Source: Erwinia sp. E_sp_B01_1
Lineage (GTDB): Bacteria > Pseudomonadota > Gammaproteobacteria > Enterobacterales > Enterobacteriaceae
Assembly (NCBI RefSeq): GCF_036865545.1
Contig: NZ_CP142208.1
Coordinates: 2,852,001 to 2,916,000 of the forward strand
Length of the DNA stretch: 64,000 nucleotides
Reading direction: 5' to 3'
Part shown: positions 7,968-16,247 of the stretch, piece by piece
How the letters are laid out: every line of letters begins with the position of its first letter
Numbering within the stretch: position 1 is the first letter of the stretch
Notes under the pieces: generated by a model
Database searches by the model: none
Seen by the model: only the letters and a program-made list of their open reading frames with translations
What the model was told of the DNA's origin: nothing
Made by a program: the position numbers and the translations under genes

Positions 7968-8206
7968 TTCCCACCCCCTTGAGTGAATGACGGCATGTGA
8001 TGTTATCCATTAATAATAAAGAACCCTGGCAAACCAAGTATTTCAACAGCGCAAGGAAATCTGTCTGAATTGAATTCAGTGAGTTTCGCAATTTTCGATG
8101 ATTTTAATTATCCGGGCATTGCCGGTTGATGATGATGCAGATGAAATTGCCTTTCTAACACACTAGGACGGTTATTGCGTACGCAACCACTTTTTTCTGA
8201 AAAAAA
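7968..8206. other. Q-to-lysis intergenic region, expected place of the late promoter
   Basis: 239 bp between Q and endolysin, both reverse. In lambdoid phages this interval carries the Q-dependent late promoter and qut site. I could not identify a convincing -35/-10 pair. A perfect 12-bp palindrome TTGCGTACGCAA (8175-8186) lies 21 bp beyond the Q stop and could be part of it. No gene was seen. Confidence 0.4.
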
Positions 8207-8572
8207 TTAATTTTCACATTCCAGAGTAATATCCAGACCACACAAAACTCCCTCAACAAATCCCTCTGCTGTCTGAAGTTGTTTTCTTATTGTGCCGTCT
8301 GCACAGTGGCGTCTGCGGGCAACAGATCGAAGTGAAATCCGGTAATGGTAGTGGGCTACCAGCAGGGCATGTTCTTCAGGGTGATTAATTTTCAGACGGC
8401 TTATACAGCTGTCCAGGATCATGCCGTCATTATCGTTACAGCGAGGACGACGGGAGGGCGCTGACCTTACCAGACCACGGAACCCGGCGGCGATATGAGA
8501 ATAGCTGACGCCGCTCTGTTCCGTTGCTGCCCAGCCGCCCCACATTTCCAGTAATAGTTTAATGTCACGCAT
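8207..8572 (-). CDS. Lambdoid late antiterminator Q (QuuD/phage-82 type)
   Basis: A 121-residue protein beginning MRDIKLLLEMWGGWAA, then SHIAAGFRGLV, RPRCNDNDGMILDSCISRL and a C-terminal helix-turn-helix-like part (ISLRSVARRRHCADGTIRK). This matches the Q proteins of DLP12/Qin/phage-82 type. Q would load on RNA polymerase at the late promoter and let it read through terminators into the lysis genes. The second of two adjacent ATGs is preferred because AAGGAG then sits at normal spacing. It is the first gene downstream of PR-nutR; cro, cII and the replication genes are absent. Confidence 0.85.
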   Translation of the reverse strand: MRDIKLLLEMWGGWAATEQSGVSYSHIAAGFRGLVRSAPSRRPRCNDNDGMILDSCISRLKINHPEEHALLVAHYHYRISLRSVARRRHCADGTIRKQLQTAEGFVEGVLCGLDITLECEN

Positions 8573-8705
8573 CATAACTCCTTAATCAGGTTGGTGAAGC
8601 TTGAAACGGGAACACTTTTAGTTACCTCATGCGTGGCAGGCATCAACAGAATTCCTGAAGACGTCGAAACAAACGCGTTGGGTCACGACTAAGTCGGATA
8701 CGTTG

Positions 8706-8743
8706 CCAGCGATTAGGCTGGGCGGCCAGGCTGTTAAAGAGCG
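8706..8743 (-). promoter_or_regulatory. nutR site (boxA plus phage-21-type boxB)
   Basis: On the reverse strand boxA reads CGCTCTTTAACA (8743-8732), essentially the lambdoid/rrn boxA. Ten nt later boxB forms a hairpin, CCAGC-CTAATC-GCTGG (8721-8706). The 6-nt loop CUAAUC closely resembles the CUAACC loop that I recall for phage 21 boxB. The site is about 50 nt downstream of the predicted PR start and before Q. It would be the RNA target of the N protein encoded at 9880-10056. Confidence 0.75.
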
Positions 8744-8773
8744 GGAGATCATCGGGGTAATAGCACTGAAAAA

Positions 8774-8866
8774 ATCCCTTTAGCTATCACCCACGCTTAA
8801 TTAATAGCAATAGCTATCGATGGCGTCAATAGCAAAGCGTGTTTGACGAAAAATACGCTTAGCTAT
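8774..8866. promoter_or_regulatory. Repressor operator cluster (OR-like, three copies)
   Basis: Three 14-bp sites share the pattern ATNNC-N4-GCTAT: 8774-8787, 8804-8817 (perfect ATAGC-AATA-GCTAT) and 8853-8866. The middle site lies inside the PR spacer and -10 region; the third overlaps the repressor promoter. Two more copies lie beyond the repressor gene at 9747-9779. The layout matches lambdoid OR and OL. Confidence 0.75.
8801..8829 (-). promoter_or_regulatory. PR-like promoter for nutR-Q
   Basis: Reverse-strand -35 TTGACG (8829-8824), 17-bp spacer, -10 TATTAA (8806-8801). The central perfect operator sits in the spacer and touches the -10. Transcription would start near 8794 and pass through nutR into Q. 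Confidence 0.75.
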
Positions 8867-8870
8867 AAAT
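8843..8870 (+). promoter_or_regulatory. PRM-like promoter giving a probably leaderless repressor mRNA
   Basis: -35 TTGACG (8843-8848) and -10 TATAAA (8864-8869) with a short 15-bp spacer (16 if ATAAAT is used). The expected start falls at about 8876-8879, at the ATG of the repressor. No ribosome site precedes that ATG. Lambda cI mRNA from PRM is also leaderless. Confidence 0.6.
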
Positions 8871-8878
8871 TCTGGTAT

Positions 8879-9481
8879 ATGAAACCGAATACTCTCGCCT
8901 ACCGATTGAACATGGCTATGACCATGATGGGAATTACCCAGGGTGCTTTAGCAAAAGCCTCCGGTGTATCGCAGCCTACGATTTGGCGTCTGACCAAAGG
9001 GGAAGCGGAAGGCTCCCGTAAACTGGTCGACATTGCCAGAGCGCTTGATGTCAATGTGCAATGGCTGGCCAGTGGCGAAGGAGAGATGCGCGGCGCCACG
9101 GCCATCAGTGCCATTGACAAAGTAAAGAGTGGTACTACTATTTCCGTTTGGGGGGCAGAAGGCAAAACGGGAGAGATCGTCTCTGCACCCAACGGCGTAA
9201 AGGCGAAGAAGAGCTGGCGTGCCTATATTCTTGACCGCAACAGCGGCTGTTCAGAAGCCACCGCAGGCAGTATTGTGATCGTTGATACTGATGTACCACC
9301 AGAATCTGGAGATCTGGTGATAGCCAGGGTAAATTCTCGCTTCTCGGTGTACCGCTATCTTGAAGGCCCCTCCAATGGTTTTTTAACCGTTGACGACCCC
9401 AGATTGCCCGCTGTGGAGCTCTCTGCTGAGTCAGAACTGATCGGGGTAGCTATCTTCCTGATCCGTGATTTAAGGCGGTAA
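8879..9481 (+). CDS. Lambdoid CI/C2-type repressor (HTH plus S24 LexA-like domain)
   Basis: A 200-residue protein. The N-terminal helix-turn-helix (ITQGALAKASGVSQPTIWRL) is followed by a C-terminal S24/LexA-fold dimerisation domain (GSIVIVDTDVPPESGDLVIA, then DDPRLPAVELSAES). It would hold PR and PL off by binding the ATAGC-N4-GCTAT operators. The start at 8879 rather than 8843 fits a leaderless transcript. By my hand alignment to lambda CI, the catalytic Ser seems kept (DRNSG) but the catalytic Lys position reads Tyr/Arg (SVYRYL), so RecA-stimulated self-cleavage may be lost. That alignment is uncertain. Confidence 0.88.
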   Translation: MKPNTLAYRLNMAMTMMGITQGALAKASGVSQPTIWRLTKGEAEGSRKLVDIARALDVNVQWLASGEGEMRGATAISAIDKVKSGTTISVWGAEGKTGEIVSAPNGVKAKKSWRAYILDRNSGCSEATAGSIVIVDTDVPPESGDLVIARVNSRFSVYRYLEGPSNGFLTVDDPRLPAVELSAESELIGVAIFLIRDLRR

Positions 9482-9488
9482 GTACTGA

Positions 9489-9515
9489 CATCCTGCACAT
9501 GCAGGATGGTTTCCT
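9489..9515 (+). terminator. Terminator after the repressor gene
   Basis: Perfect inverted repeat CATCCTGCA-CA-TGCAGGATG (9489-9508) followed by GTTTCC, 7 bp past the repressor stop. Confidence 0.7.
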
Positions 9516-9746
9516 TGTAATGCCCTCCGGACACTCTGTGCAAAACAGATATCATCAGTTTATCCTCACGAAATCCCGCCCTCTGCGACAGTTAACCTGT
9601 GCAGGGGCTTTGGCGTATTGATTCAACTGAATAGATTAGTAAAGCTTTCTATAAAATCGCCACAACAATGCGTAAAAAAAACGTTAAAAAAAGAATTAAT
9701 CGATAATAAACAATGGATTATCTTAATATCCTTAGTTATTTTCATG

Positions 9747-9782
9747 ATAGCCATTGATATTAATAATAACTATGGCTATCGT
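9747..9782 (+). promoter_or_regulatory. OL-like operator pair with candidate PL promoter
   Basis: Two operators of the same 14-bp class, ATAGC-CATT-GATAT (9747-9760) and ATAAC-TATG-GCTAT (9766-9779), are 5 bp apart. A candidate promoter TTGATA (9754-9759), 17 bp, TATCGT (9777-9782) overlaps both. It would read forward into the N-like gene at 9880. No nutL was recognised between them. Confidence 0.6.
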
Positions 9783-9879
9783 TTTTAATACGCAATACAT
9801 CTCTGCGATTTATGGGTTTAGCGGAATCACACTTTTTTCAGTGGCAATGAAGTGAAAAACATCAGCTCAGGAGGTTTTT

Positions 9880-10056
9880 ATGGTGACGATAATCTGTAAA
9901 CCGGGCCGGGAACACGGCACCAGCCGGAGCCGTTATAAAGCTCGCAGGGCTGAGATTGTGGCGCAGCGCCGGCAGGATCAACAGTTGGCAAGAAAGATCG
10001 CCGCAGAGCTGACGGGCTGTAGTCAGAGAGTGTTTAAATCGGTGAGGGTTGAGTGA
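9880..10056 (+). CDS. N: Phage-21-type N antitermination protein, short form
   Basis: A 58-residue basic protein. Its arginine-rich segment SRYKARRAEIVAQRR is nearly the same as the phage 21 N RNA-binding peptide (SRYKARRAELIAERR). An ARKIAAELTGC stretch follows. CAGGAGGT lies 5 nt before the ATG. It would bind boxB RNA and, with Nus factors, make polymerase terminator-resistant. The product is shorter than I recall for full N proteins, and the RNAP-binding C-terminus may be missing. A second frame (10053-10286) overlaps its stop by GTGA. Confidence 0.75.
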   Translation: MVTIICKPGREHGTSRSRYKARRAEIVAQRRQDQQLARKIAAELTGCSQRVFKSVRVE

Positions 10057-10286
10057 TAAAGACGCGGGGAACAGCGTTAAACCCGATTGCAGTGCCGGGT
10101 ACTGGCGGTAAACTCAGTATTCTTTCAGGCCACGGCAATCAAGTGAATTCGATCCGGGGAAAACTAGCTGGCGAACAACCTGTAACTGACCGTCATTCCG
10201 GCCTTACAAAAAATACAGTTAGCACCATGGGGGTTTTTAGGGGTGATGTTATGGGGAGAAAAGCGGAACTGACATCCATGACATGA
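10053..10286 (+). CDS. Uncertain 77-residue frame overlapping the end of N
   Basis: It begins with GTG overlapping the N stop (GTGA), with GAGG about 6 nt upstream, so coupled translation is possible. The product (starting MIKTRGTALNPIAVPGTGG) matches no family I know. It could be the shifted C-terminal part of an ancestral longer N, a small phage gene, or chance. Confidence 0.25.
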   Translation: MIKTRGTALNPIAVPGTGGKLSILSGHGNQVNSIRGKLAGEQPVTDRHSGLTKNTVSTMGVFRGDVMGRKAELTSMT

Positions 10287-10472
10287 CGGGCATTTGAATT
10301 TAATAATTGGAATAGTAACCTTCGTAAGCAATTAAGTTGAGTTTTTACAGTAACACCTTCTGCAGGTGCCTGTCTGTTTTATGTTTGATTTAACAATAAT
10401 AAATGGACAAAAGTCATAGCGTGTCGACTGCTGAACTGACCTCTCAGGACAGACCACACGCCAGGGCTGTCA
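10287..10472. other. Right junction between phage cassette and flagellar genes
   Basis: About 186 bp of non-coding, AT-rich DNA with a short CACCT-TCTGC-AGGTG hairpin near 10353. I looked for a direct repeat shared with the left edge near 4700-4840 as an att remnant and saw none. Confidence 0.4.
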
Positions 10473-10784
10473 CTACACCTGCATATTCATAATTTCCTGA
10501 TAGGCGCTGACCAGCTTGTTACGCACCTGAATCCCCATCTGCATCGACACCGACGATTTTTGCAGATCGACCATGACATCATTCAGATTGATACCAGGTT
10601 TTCCTAACTCAAAATCTTGTGCCTGGGCACGCGCCGCTGTTTGCGTGTCGCTGATTTTATCCAGTGCCGCTTTCATCGCACCCGCAAAATCCACGTGGTT
10701 CGAGGCATCAGACTGCCTGCCACCCGCCTGAATTGCCGAGCTTTGCAGCTGTTGGACAACGCTCTCAATACCCTGAATTGACAT
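10473..10784 (-). CDS. fliE: Flagellar hook-basal body protein FliE
   Basis: A 103-residue protein with the FliE signature: [18 protein letters not shown], then [20 protein letters not shown] and [16 protein letters not shown] at the C-terminus. FliE links the MS ring to the proximal rod and is exported early by the flagellar type III apparatus. Of two adjacent ATGs the inner one (10784) has the better distance to GGAG. The gene diverges from fliF, as in E. coli and Salmonella. Confidence 0.95.
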   Translation of the reverse strand: MSIQGIESVVQQLQSSAIQAGGRQSDASNHVDFAGAMKAALDKISDTQTAARAQAQDFELGKPGINLNDVMVDLQKSSVSMQMGIQVRNKLVSAYQEIMNMQV

Positions 10785-10850
10785 CATTTACTCCGGTTGA
10801 CTGAACTGACTTATTTCGTTGTGGAAAAACTTAACACAATGTCAATAAGA

Positions 10851-10910
10851 CAATGCCGCTAAATAAGAGCAAAAATCATGGCTTATCCAACCATCGAATT
10901 TCTGGTTTCA
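10851..10910. promoter_or_regulatory. Possible FlhD4C2 site between fliE and fliF
   Basis: AATGCCGCTAAATAAGA (from 10852) and CGAATTTCTGGTTT (from 10895) resemble the two inverted FlhDC half-sites, AAYGS-N-AAATAGCG and its complement. Both have mismatches. Location in the divergent class II flagellar promoter region is as expected. Confidence 0.3.
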
Positions 10911-11023
10911 GAAAATAATGGCAGCCATTAGAAGTAAAAATTTTTTAGCCAGCGCATCAGGGAGTCAGTTTTGTCACGAAACTACACGAAACAGTCCGGT
11001 CAACTGTCAGGCAGGAAAGAGTC

Positions 11024-12739
11024 ATGAATGCAACTGTCACGGGTCAACCCGAGAAGAAAGGTCTGAACGATCTTTTCGCTCGCCTACGCGCTAATCCACG
11101 CATCCCGATTATTGTCGCAGCAGCAGCGGCCATCGCTATCGTTATCGCTATGGTGTTATGGGCTAAACAGCCTGAATACCGTGTGCTTTATAACAACCTC
11201 AGCGATGAGGATGGCGGCTCGATCATTACTCAACTGACCCAGATGAACATCCCCTATCAGTTCGATGATAAAGGGGGAGCGTTAATGGTACCGGCAGAGA
11301 AAGTGCACGAACTGCGTCTGCGCCTGGCTCAGCAGGGTCTGCCGAAAGGCGGCGCGGTGGGCTTTGAGCTGCTGGATAAAGAGAAGTTCGGCATCAGCCA
11401 GTTCAGCGAGCAGGTTAACTACCAGCGCGCGCTGGAAGGCGAACTTGCCCGCACTATTGAAACGCTCGGTCCGGTTAAAAACGTTCGTGTGCACCTCGCG
11501 ATGCCAAAACCTTCCCTGTTTGTCCGCGAGCAGAAATCACCGACCGCCTCCGTGACCTTAAATCTGCAGCCTGGCCGTGCGCTGGACCAGGGTCAGATCA
11601 GCGCTATCGTGCATATGGTTTCCAGCAGCGTCGCGGGCCTGCCACCGGGTAACGTCACCGTTGTTGACCAGGCTGGTCATCTGCTGACTCAGTCAGACAA
11701 TGCGGGTCGTGACCTCAATGACGCCCAGCTCAAATACGCTACTGATGTGGAAAATCGTTATCAGCAGCGCATCGAAGCGATCCTGAATCCGATTCTCGGC
11801 AACGGCAATGTCCATGCTCAGGTAACCGCACAGATCGACTTTAATGCGCGTGAGCAGACTGACGAGAAATATCAGCCGAACAGCGACCCGACTAAACAAG
11901 CCATGCGCTCTCGCCAGACCAGCGACAGTGAGCAGCTTGGTGGCCAGTCTGCGGGTGGCGTCCCCGGTGCACTCTCTAATCAGCCTGCTCCGGCCAATAC
12001 CGCGCCAGTCACTACCCCACCTGCCGGCCAGAATGGCCAGGCTAACGGGAATGCGGCGACCAACGCAGCGGCGAATCAGGCTTCTACTACTACTGCTAAA
12101 GCCGGTCCTTCCAATACCCGGAATGACAACACCACTAACTATGAAGTGGACCGTACCATCCTTCACACCAAAATGAATGTGGGTGAAGTACAGCGCCTCT
12201 CCGTGGCGGTGGTAGTGAATTACAAATCAGATGCAGCCGGTAAGCCGATTGCCCTGACCGAAGCGCAACTGAAGCAGATTGAGAACCTGACCCGTGAAGC
12301 TATGGGTTACTCAGACAAACGTGGCGACAGCCTTAACGTGGTCAACTCTCAGTTTACTGAAAACCTGGATATCAGCAGCGATCTGCCATTCTGGAAGCAG
12401 CCTTCCTTCTTCGACCAGATGATGGAACTGGGACGCTGGTTACTGGTGCTGATTGTGGCCTTCATCCTCTACCGCAAACTGGTGCGTCCACAGCTGTTGC
12501 GTAAAGCCGAGCAGGAGAAAGCCACTGCCGAAGCCGCAGCCGTGATTAAGAAGGCGCGCGAAGAAGCTGGAGATGAAGCAGTCTCCGTCAGCCTCTCAAG
12601 AGACGAGCTTGATCAGGAACGTAAATCTCAGCACCGCATGAGTGCCGAGGTGATTAGTCAACGAATTCGCGAAATGTCCGAAAACGATCCGCGCGTGGTA
12701 GCGCTGGTTATTCGCCAGTGGATGAAGGAAGAGCTATGA
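11024..12739 (+). CDS. fliF: Flagellar MS-ring protein FliF
   Basis: A 571-residue protein. An N-terminal membrane helix (about residues 27-48, [20 protein letters not shown]) precedes the ring-building periplasmic domains ([40 protein letters not shown]). A Gln/Ala/Asn-rich linker follows at about residues 295-365. A second membrane helix near 480 leads to the cytoplasmic tail that binds FliG ([20 protein letters not shown]). It forms the MS ring housing the export gate. It heads the fliFGHIJK operon; its stop overlaps the fliG start. Confidence 0.97.
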   Translation: MNATVTGQPEKKGLNDLFARLRANPRIPIIVAAAAAIAIVIAMVLWAKQPEYRVLYNNLSDEDGGSIITQLTQMNIPYQFDDKGGALMVPAEKVHELRLRLAQQGLPKGGAVGFELLDKEKFGISQFSEQVNYQRALEGELARTIETLGPVKNVRVHLAMPKPSLFVREQKSPTASVTLNLQPGRALDQGQISAIVHMVSSSVAGLPPGNVTVVDQAGHLLTQSDNAGRDLNDAQLKYATDVENRYQQRIEAILNPILGNGNVHAQVTAQIDFNAREQTDEKYQPNSDPTKQAMRSRQTSDSEQLGGQSAGGVPGALSNQPAPANTAPVTTPPAGQNGQANGNAATNAAANQASTTTAKAGPSNTRNDNTTNYEVDRTILHTKMNVGEVQRLSVAVVVNYKSDAAGKPIALTEAQLKQIENLTREAMGYSDKRGDSLNVVNSQFTENLDISSDLPFWKQPSFFDQMMELGRWLLVLIVAFILYRKLVRPQLLRKAEQEKATAEAAAVIKKAREEAGDEAVSVSLSRDELDQERKSQHRMSAEVISQRIREMSENDPRVVALVIRQWMKEEL

Positions 12740-13728
12740 GTCTTACCGGTACCGAAAAAAGCGCCATCCTGATGATGACAATTGGCGAAGACCGCGCTGC
12801 CGAGGTGTTCAAACACCTCGACGCCCGCGAAGTGCAGCACCTGAGTTCCGCCATTTCCAATATGCGTCAGGTGTCCCATAAGCAGCTGACTGAAGTGCTG
12901 CGCGAGTTTGAAGCCGATGCCGAGCAGTTTGCTGCGCTGAGCGTGAACTCGAACGACTACCTGCGCACCGTGCTGGTGAAAGCGCTGGGCGAAGAGCGTG
13001 CCTCTACCCTGCTGGAAGATATCCTTGAAACCAAGGACACCACCACAGGTATGGAAACACTGAACTTTATGGAACCGCAGGCTGCGGCCGATCTGATCCG
13101 CGACGAACACCCGCAGATTATCGCCACTATCCTGGTCCACCTGAAGCGTTCGCAGGCAGCCGATATTGTTGCGCACTTTGATGAGCGTCTGCGCCACGAT
13201 GTGATGCTGCGTATCGCCACCTTCGGCGGCGTTCAGCCTGCCGCGCTGGCAGAACTGACGGAAGTGCTGAACGGTCTGCTCGACGGTCAGAACCTCAAGC
13301 GTGCGAAGATGGGCGGCGTAAGAACCGCAGCAGAAATCATCAACCTGATGAAAACGCAGCAGGAAGAAGCCGTTATCGAAGCGGTTCGCGAGTTCGACGG
13401 CGAGCTGGCGCAGAAGATTATCGACGAGATGTTCCTGTTCGAAAACCTGGTGGAAGTGGACGACCGCAGTATTCAGCGCCTGTTGCAGGAAGTGGAATCC
13501 GAGTCTCTGCTGGTCGCACTGAAAGGCTCCGAACAGCCTCTGCGCGAGAAGTTCCTGAAAAACATGTCTTCCCGTGCGGCGGATATCCTGCGCGACGACC
13601 TCACCAACCGTGGCCCGATGCGTATGTCTGCAGTGGAAAGCGAACAGAAAGCGATCCTGCTTATCGTCCGTCGCCTGGCAGAAAGCGGCGAGATGGTGAT
13701 CGGCGGTGGCGAGGAGCAGTATGTCTGA
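12736..13728 (+). CDS. fliG: Flagellar motor switch protein FliG
   Basis: A 330-residue protein starting [19 protein letters not shown]; it overlaps fliF by ATGA. The middle domain has the EHPQ motif ([14 protein letters not shown]) and a GG hinge ([12 protein letters not shown]). The C-terminal torque domain shows charged residues ([16 protein letters not shown] region; [15 protein letters not shown]). FliG joins the MS ring to FliM/FliN and contacts MotA to generate torque. Length is as expected. Confidence 0.97.
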   Translation: MSLTGTEKSAILMMTIGEDRAAEVFKHLDAREVQHLSSAISNMRQVSHKQLTEVLREFEADAEQFAALSVNSNDYLRTVLVKALGEERASTLLEDILETKDTTTGMETLNFMEPQAAADLIRDEHPQIIATILVHLKRSQAADIVAHFDERLRHDVMLRIATFGGVQPAALAELTEVLNGLLDGQNLKRAKMGGVRTAAEIINLMKTQQEEAVIEAVREFDGELAQKIIDEMFLFENLVEVDDRSIQRLLQEVESESLLVALKGSEQPLREKFLKNMSSRAADILRDDLTNRGPMRMSAVESEQKAILLIVRRLAESGEMVIGGGEEQYV

Positions 13729-14416
13729 TAAATCCTCTCTGCCCTGGCAGCGCTGGCGGCCTGACGACCTGACGCAGCTGAATAAACCGCTGGTTGAAGA
13801 GTTCGTTGAACCTTTATCCAGCCTGGACGAAGAGCCTTTTGACCAGCAGCAGTTTGAGCTGGAGCAGATGCAGACCCAGGTGCGCAACGAAGCGCAGGGG
13901 CTGGGCTACGCCGAGGGCCATCAGAAAGGATTCAATGAGGGGCAGAAAGCGGGCTACGACACCGGTTTTCAGCAGGGTCTGGCGGAAGCACAGCAGCAGC
14001 AGGCGCCTTTGCAGGCGCGGATGCAGCAGCTGGTTTCAGAATTCCACCACACTCTGGAAGCGCTGGACAGCGTGATCGCCGCCCGTCTGATGCAGCTGGC
14101 ACTGGAAGCGGCACGTCAGGTTATCGGTCAGGCACCGCATGTGGATGGCACCGCCCTGCTTCGTCAGATTCAGGGCATGATCCAGCAGGAACCGATGTTC
14201 AGCGGCAAGCCGACGCTGCGCGTTCACCCTGACGATCTGCAACGTGTCGAGCAGACGCTGGGCGCCACGCTGAGCCTGCATGGCTGGCGTCTGATGGCCG
14301 ACAGCACCATTCATCCCGGCGGCTGCAAAGTCAGCGCTGAAGATGGCGATCTCGATGCCAGCATCGCGACCCGCTGGCACGAACTCTGCCGCCTGGCAGC
14401 CCCTGGAGAGCTTTGA
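13721..14416 (+). CDS. fliH: Flagellar export ATPase regulator FliH
   Basis: A 231-residue protein starting [17 protein letters not shown], the FliH Trp-containing N-terminus. A Gly-repeat helical region follows ([20 protein letters not shown], the GxxxG-type repeats typical of FliH). The C-terminal ATPase-binding domain ends [12 protein letters not shown]. It dimerises and holds FliI. It overlaps the end of fliG by 8 bp and fliI by 1 bp. Confidence 0.95.
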   Translation: MSDKSSLPWQRWRPDDLTQLNKPLVEEFVEPLSSLDEEPFDQQQFELEQMQTQVRNEAQGLGYAEGHQKGFNEGQKAGYDTGFQQGLAEAQQQQAPLQARMQQLVSEFHHTLEALDSVIAARLMQLALEAARQVIGQAPHVDGTALLRQIQGMIQQEPMFSGKPTLRVHPDDLQRVEQTLGATLSLHGWRLMADSTIHPGGCKVSAEDGDLDASIATRWHELCRLAAPGEL

Positions 14417-15774
14417 TGACCACACGCCTTTCACGCTGGCTGGGTGCCCTGGACTCATTCGAACAACGGATGACCCAGCTGCCGGAAGCCCGTCGTTATG
14501 GACGCCTGACCCGCGCTACCGGTCTGGTGCTGGAGGCCACAGGCCTGCAGCTTCCGCTGGGAGCAACCTGCGTCATTGAACGTTCAGACGGCAACAACAT
14601 TTCTGAAGTGGAAAGTGAAGTTGTCGGCTTCAACGGTCAGCGCCTGTTCCTGATGCCGCTGGAAGAAGTGGAAGGCATTTTGCCTGGCGCTCGCGTTTAT
14701 GCGCGCGTCACTGGTGACAAACACAGCGGAAAGCAACTGATGCTTGGCCCGGAATTGCTGGGCCGCGTGCTGGATGGCAGTGGCCGTCCGCTGGATGGTC
14801 TGCCTTCACCGGAAACCGGCTATCGCGCACCGTTGATTACGCCTCCGTTTAACCCTTTACAGCGCACCCCGATCACCGAAGTGCTGGATACCGGCGTCCG
14901 CGCCATTAATGCCCTGCTGACCGTAGGGCGTGGGCAGCGTATGGGCCTGTTTGCCGGTTCAGGCGTGGGTAAAAGTGTGCTGCTGGGCATGATGGCCCGT
15001 TACACCAAAGCCGATGTGATCGTGGTCGGGCTGATTGGCGAACGTGGCCGCGAAGTTAAAGACTTTATCGAAAACATTCTCGGCACCGAAGGCCGCGCCC
15101 GTGCAGTAGTGATTGCCGCACCGGCAGACGTTTCTCCCCTGCTGCGTATGCAGGGAGCCTCTTACGCCACGCGCATTGCGGAAGATTTCCGCGACCGGGG
15201 CCAGCATGTATTGCTGATTATGGATTCCCTGACCCGTTATGCGATGGCGCAGCGTGAAATTGCGCTGGCGATTGGCGAGCCCCCGGCAACCAAAGGCTAT
15301 CCGCCTTCCGTATTTGCCAAACTTCCGGCACTGGTTGAGCGTGCCGGTAACGGTATTGATGGCGGCGGCTCCATCACCGCTTTCTATACCGTACTGACCG
15401 AGGGTGACGATCAGCAGGACCCGATTGCTGACTCCGCCCGTGCCATCCTGGATGGCCACATTGTGTTATCACGTCGGCTGGCGGAATCCGGGCACTATCC
15501 GGCTATTGATGTTGAAGCCTCGATCAGCCGCGTGATGGCGCATCTGATCGACGAAACGCACTATGGCCGCGTTCGCCAGTTCAAACAGTTGCTGTCGAGC
15601 TATCAGCGCAACCGCGATCTGGTCAGCGTGGGCGCTTATGCAGCAGGCACCGATCCGACGCTGGATAAAGCGATCAAACTTTACCCTGAGCTGGAGACTT
15701 TCCTGCAGCAGGGGATGTTTGAACGCAGCACCTTTGATGATGCCTGCCTGCATTTACAGGCAATTTTTGGCTAG
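14416..15774 (+). CDS. fliI: Flagellum-specific export ATPase FliI
   Basis: A 452-residue F1-ATPase-beta-like enzyme. It has Walker [13 protein letters not shown] (about residues 175-186), a Walker B region [16 protein letters not shown] and a catalytic GERGREV. It hydrolyses ATP to help deliver export substrates to the type III gate. The ATG at 14416, with GGAG 7-8 nt upstream, is preferred over the TTG three bases earlier. It overlaps the fliH stop. Confidence 0.97.
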   Translation: MTTRLSRWLGALDSFEQRMTQLPEARRYGRLTRATGLVLEATGLQLPLGATCVIERSDGNNISEVESEVVGFNGQRLFLMPLEEVEGILPGARVYARVTGDKHSGKQLMLGPELLGRVLDGSGRPLDGLPSPETGYRAPLITPPFNPLQRTPITEVLDTGVRAINALLTVGRGQRMGLFAGSGVGKSVLLGMMARYTKADVIVVGLIGERGREVKDFIENILGTEGRARAVVIAAPADVSPLLRMQGASYATRIAEDFRDRGQHVLLIMDSLTRYAMAQREIALAIGEPPATKGYPPSVFAKLPALVERAGNGIDGGGSITAFYTVLTEGDDQQDPIADSARAILDGHIVLSRRLAESGHYPAIDVEASISRVMAHLIDETHYGRVRQFKQLLSSYQRNRDLVSVGAYAAGTDPTLDKAIKLYPELETFLQQGMFERSTFDDACLHLQAIFG

Positions 15775-15800
15775 CAGGCTGACGCCTGACTGGGGGGACT

Positions 15801-16247
15801 ATGGCTAAACAAGCATCACCCATTGATACCCTGTGCGACCTGGCACAGAAAGATCTGGAAAAAGCCGCCATTCAGTTGGGCGACGTGCGTCGGGCGCAGA
15901 AACAGGCCGACGAGCAGCTGACCATGCTGCTCGATTATCAGGATGATTACCGCACTTCACTGAATACCAACATGTCCGAGGGCATTACCAGCACCCGCTG
16001 GTACAACTACCACCAGTTTATTGAAACGCTCGAAAAAGCGATCGACCAGCATCGCCAGCAGCTGCTGCACTGGAATAGCCGCGTAGAGAAGGCGTTGAGT
16101 TACTGGCGCGATAAACAGCAGCGGCTTCATGCCTATGAAACCCTGCAGCAGCGCGCTTTAGCAAATGAGTTATTAATTGAAAACCGTCTCGATCAGAAAC
16201 GGATGGATGAATTTGCCCAACGGGCATCATTGAGGAAGGTCGAATGA
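15801..16247 (+). CDS. fliJ: Flagellar export chaperone FliJ
   Basis: A 148-residue, almost wholly helical coiled-coil protein starting MAKQASPIDTLCDLAQKDLE, typical of FliJ. It acts as the central stalk of the FliI ring and escorts export chaperones. GGGGG lies 6-9 nt before the ATG. Its stop overlaps the fliK start by ATGA. Confidence 0.93.
   Translation: MAKQASPIDTLCDLAQKDLEKAAIQLGDVRRAQKQADEQLTMLLDYQDDYRTSLNTNMSEGITSTRWYNYHQFIETLEKAIDQHRQQLLHWNSRVEKALSYWRDKQQRLHAYETLQQRALANELLIENRLDQKRMDEFAQRASLRKVE

Noticed and set aside
9780..9880. nutL site between PL and N
   Set aside because: A lambdoid layout would place boxA/boxB here, but neither CGCTCTT-like boxA nor a CTAANC-loop hairpin was found on the forward strand.
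4700..10470. att direct repeats flanking the phage cassette
   Set aside because: By eye the left (4700-4840) and right (10290-10470) edges share no convincing direct repeat, and there is no integrase or tRNA at either end.
12658..13887. 409-residue reverse frame opposite fliG
   Set aside because: It is antisense to the certain fliG/fliH genes, His/Gln-rich as expected for a shadow frame, and matches no family.
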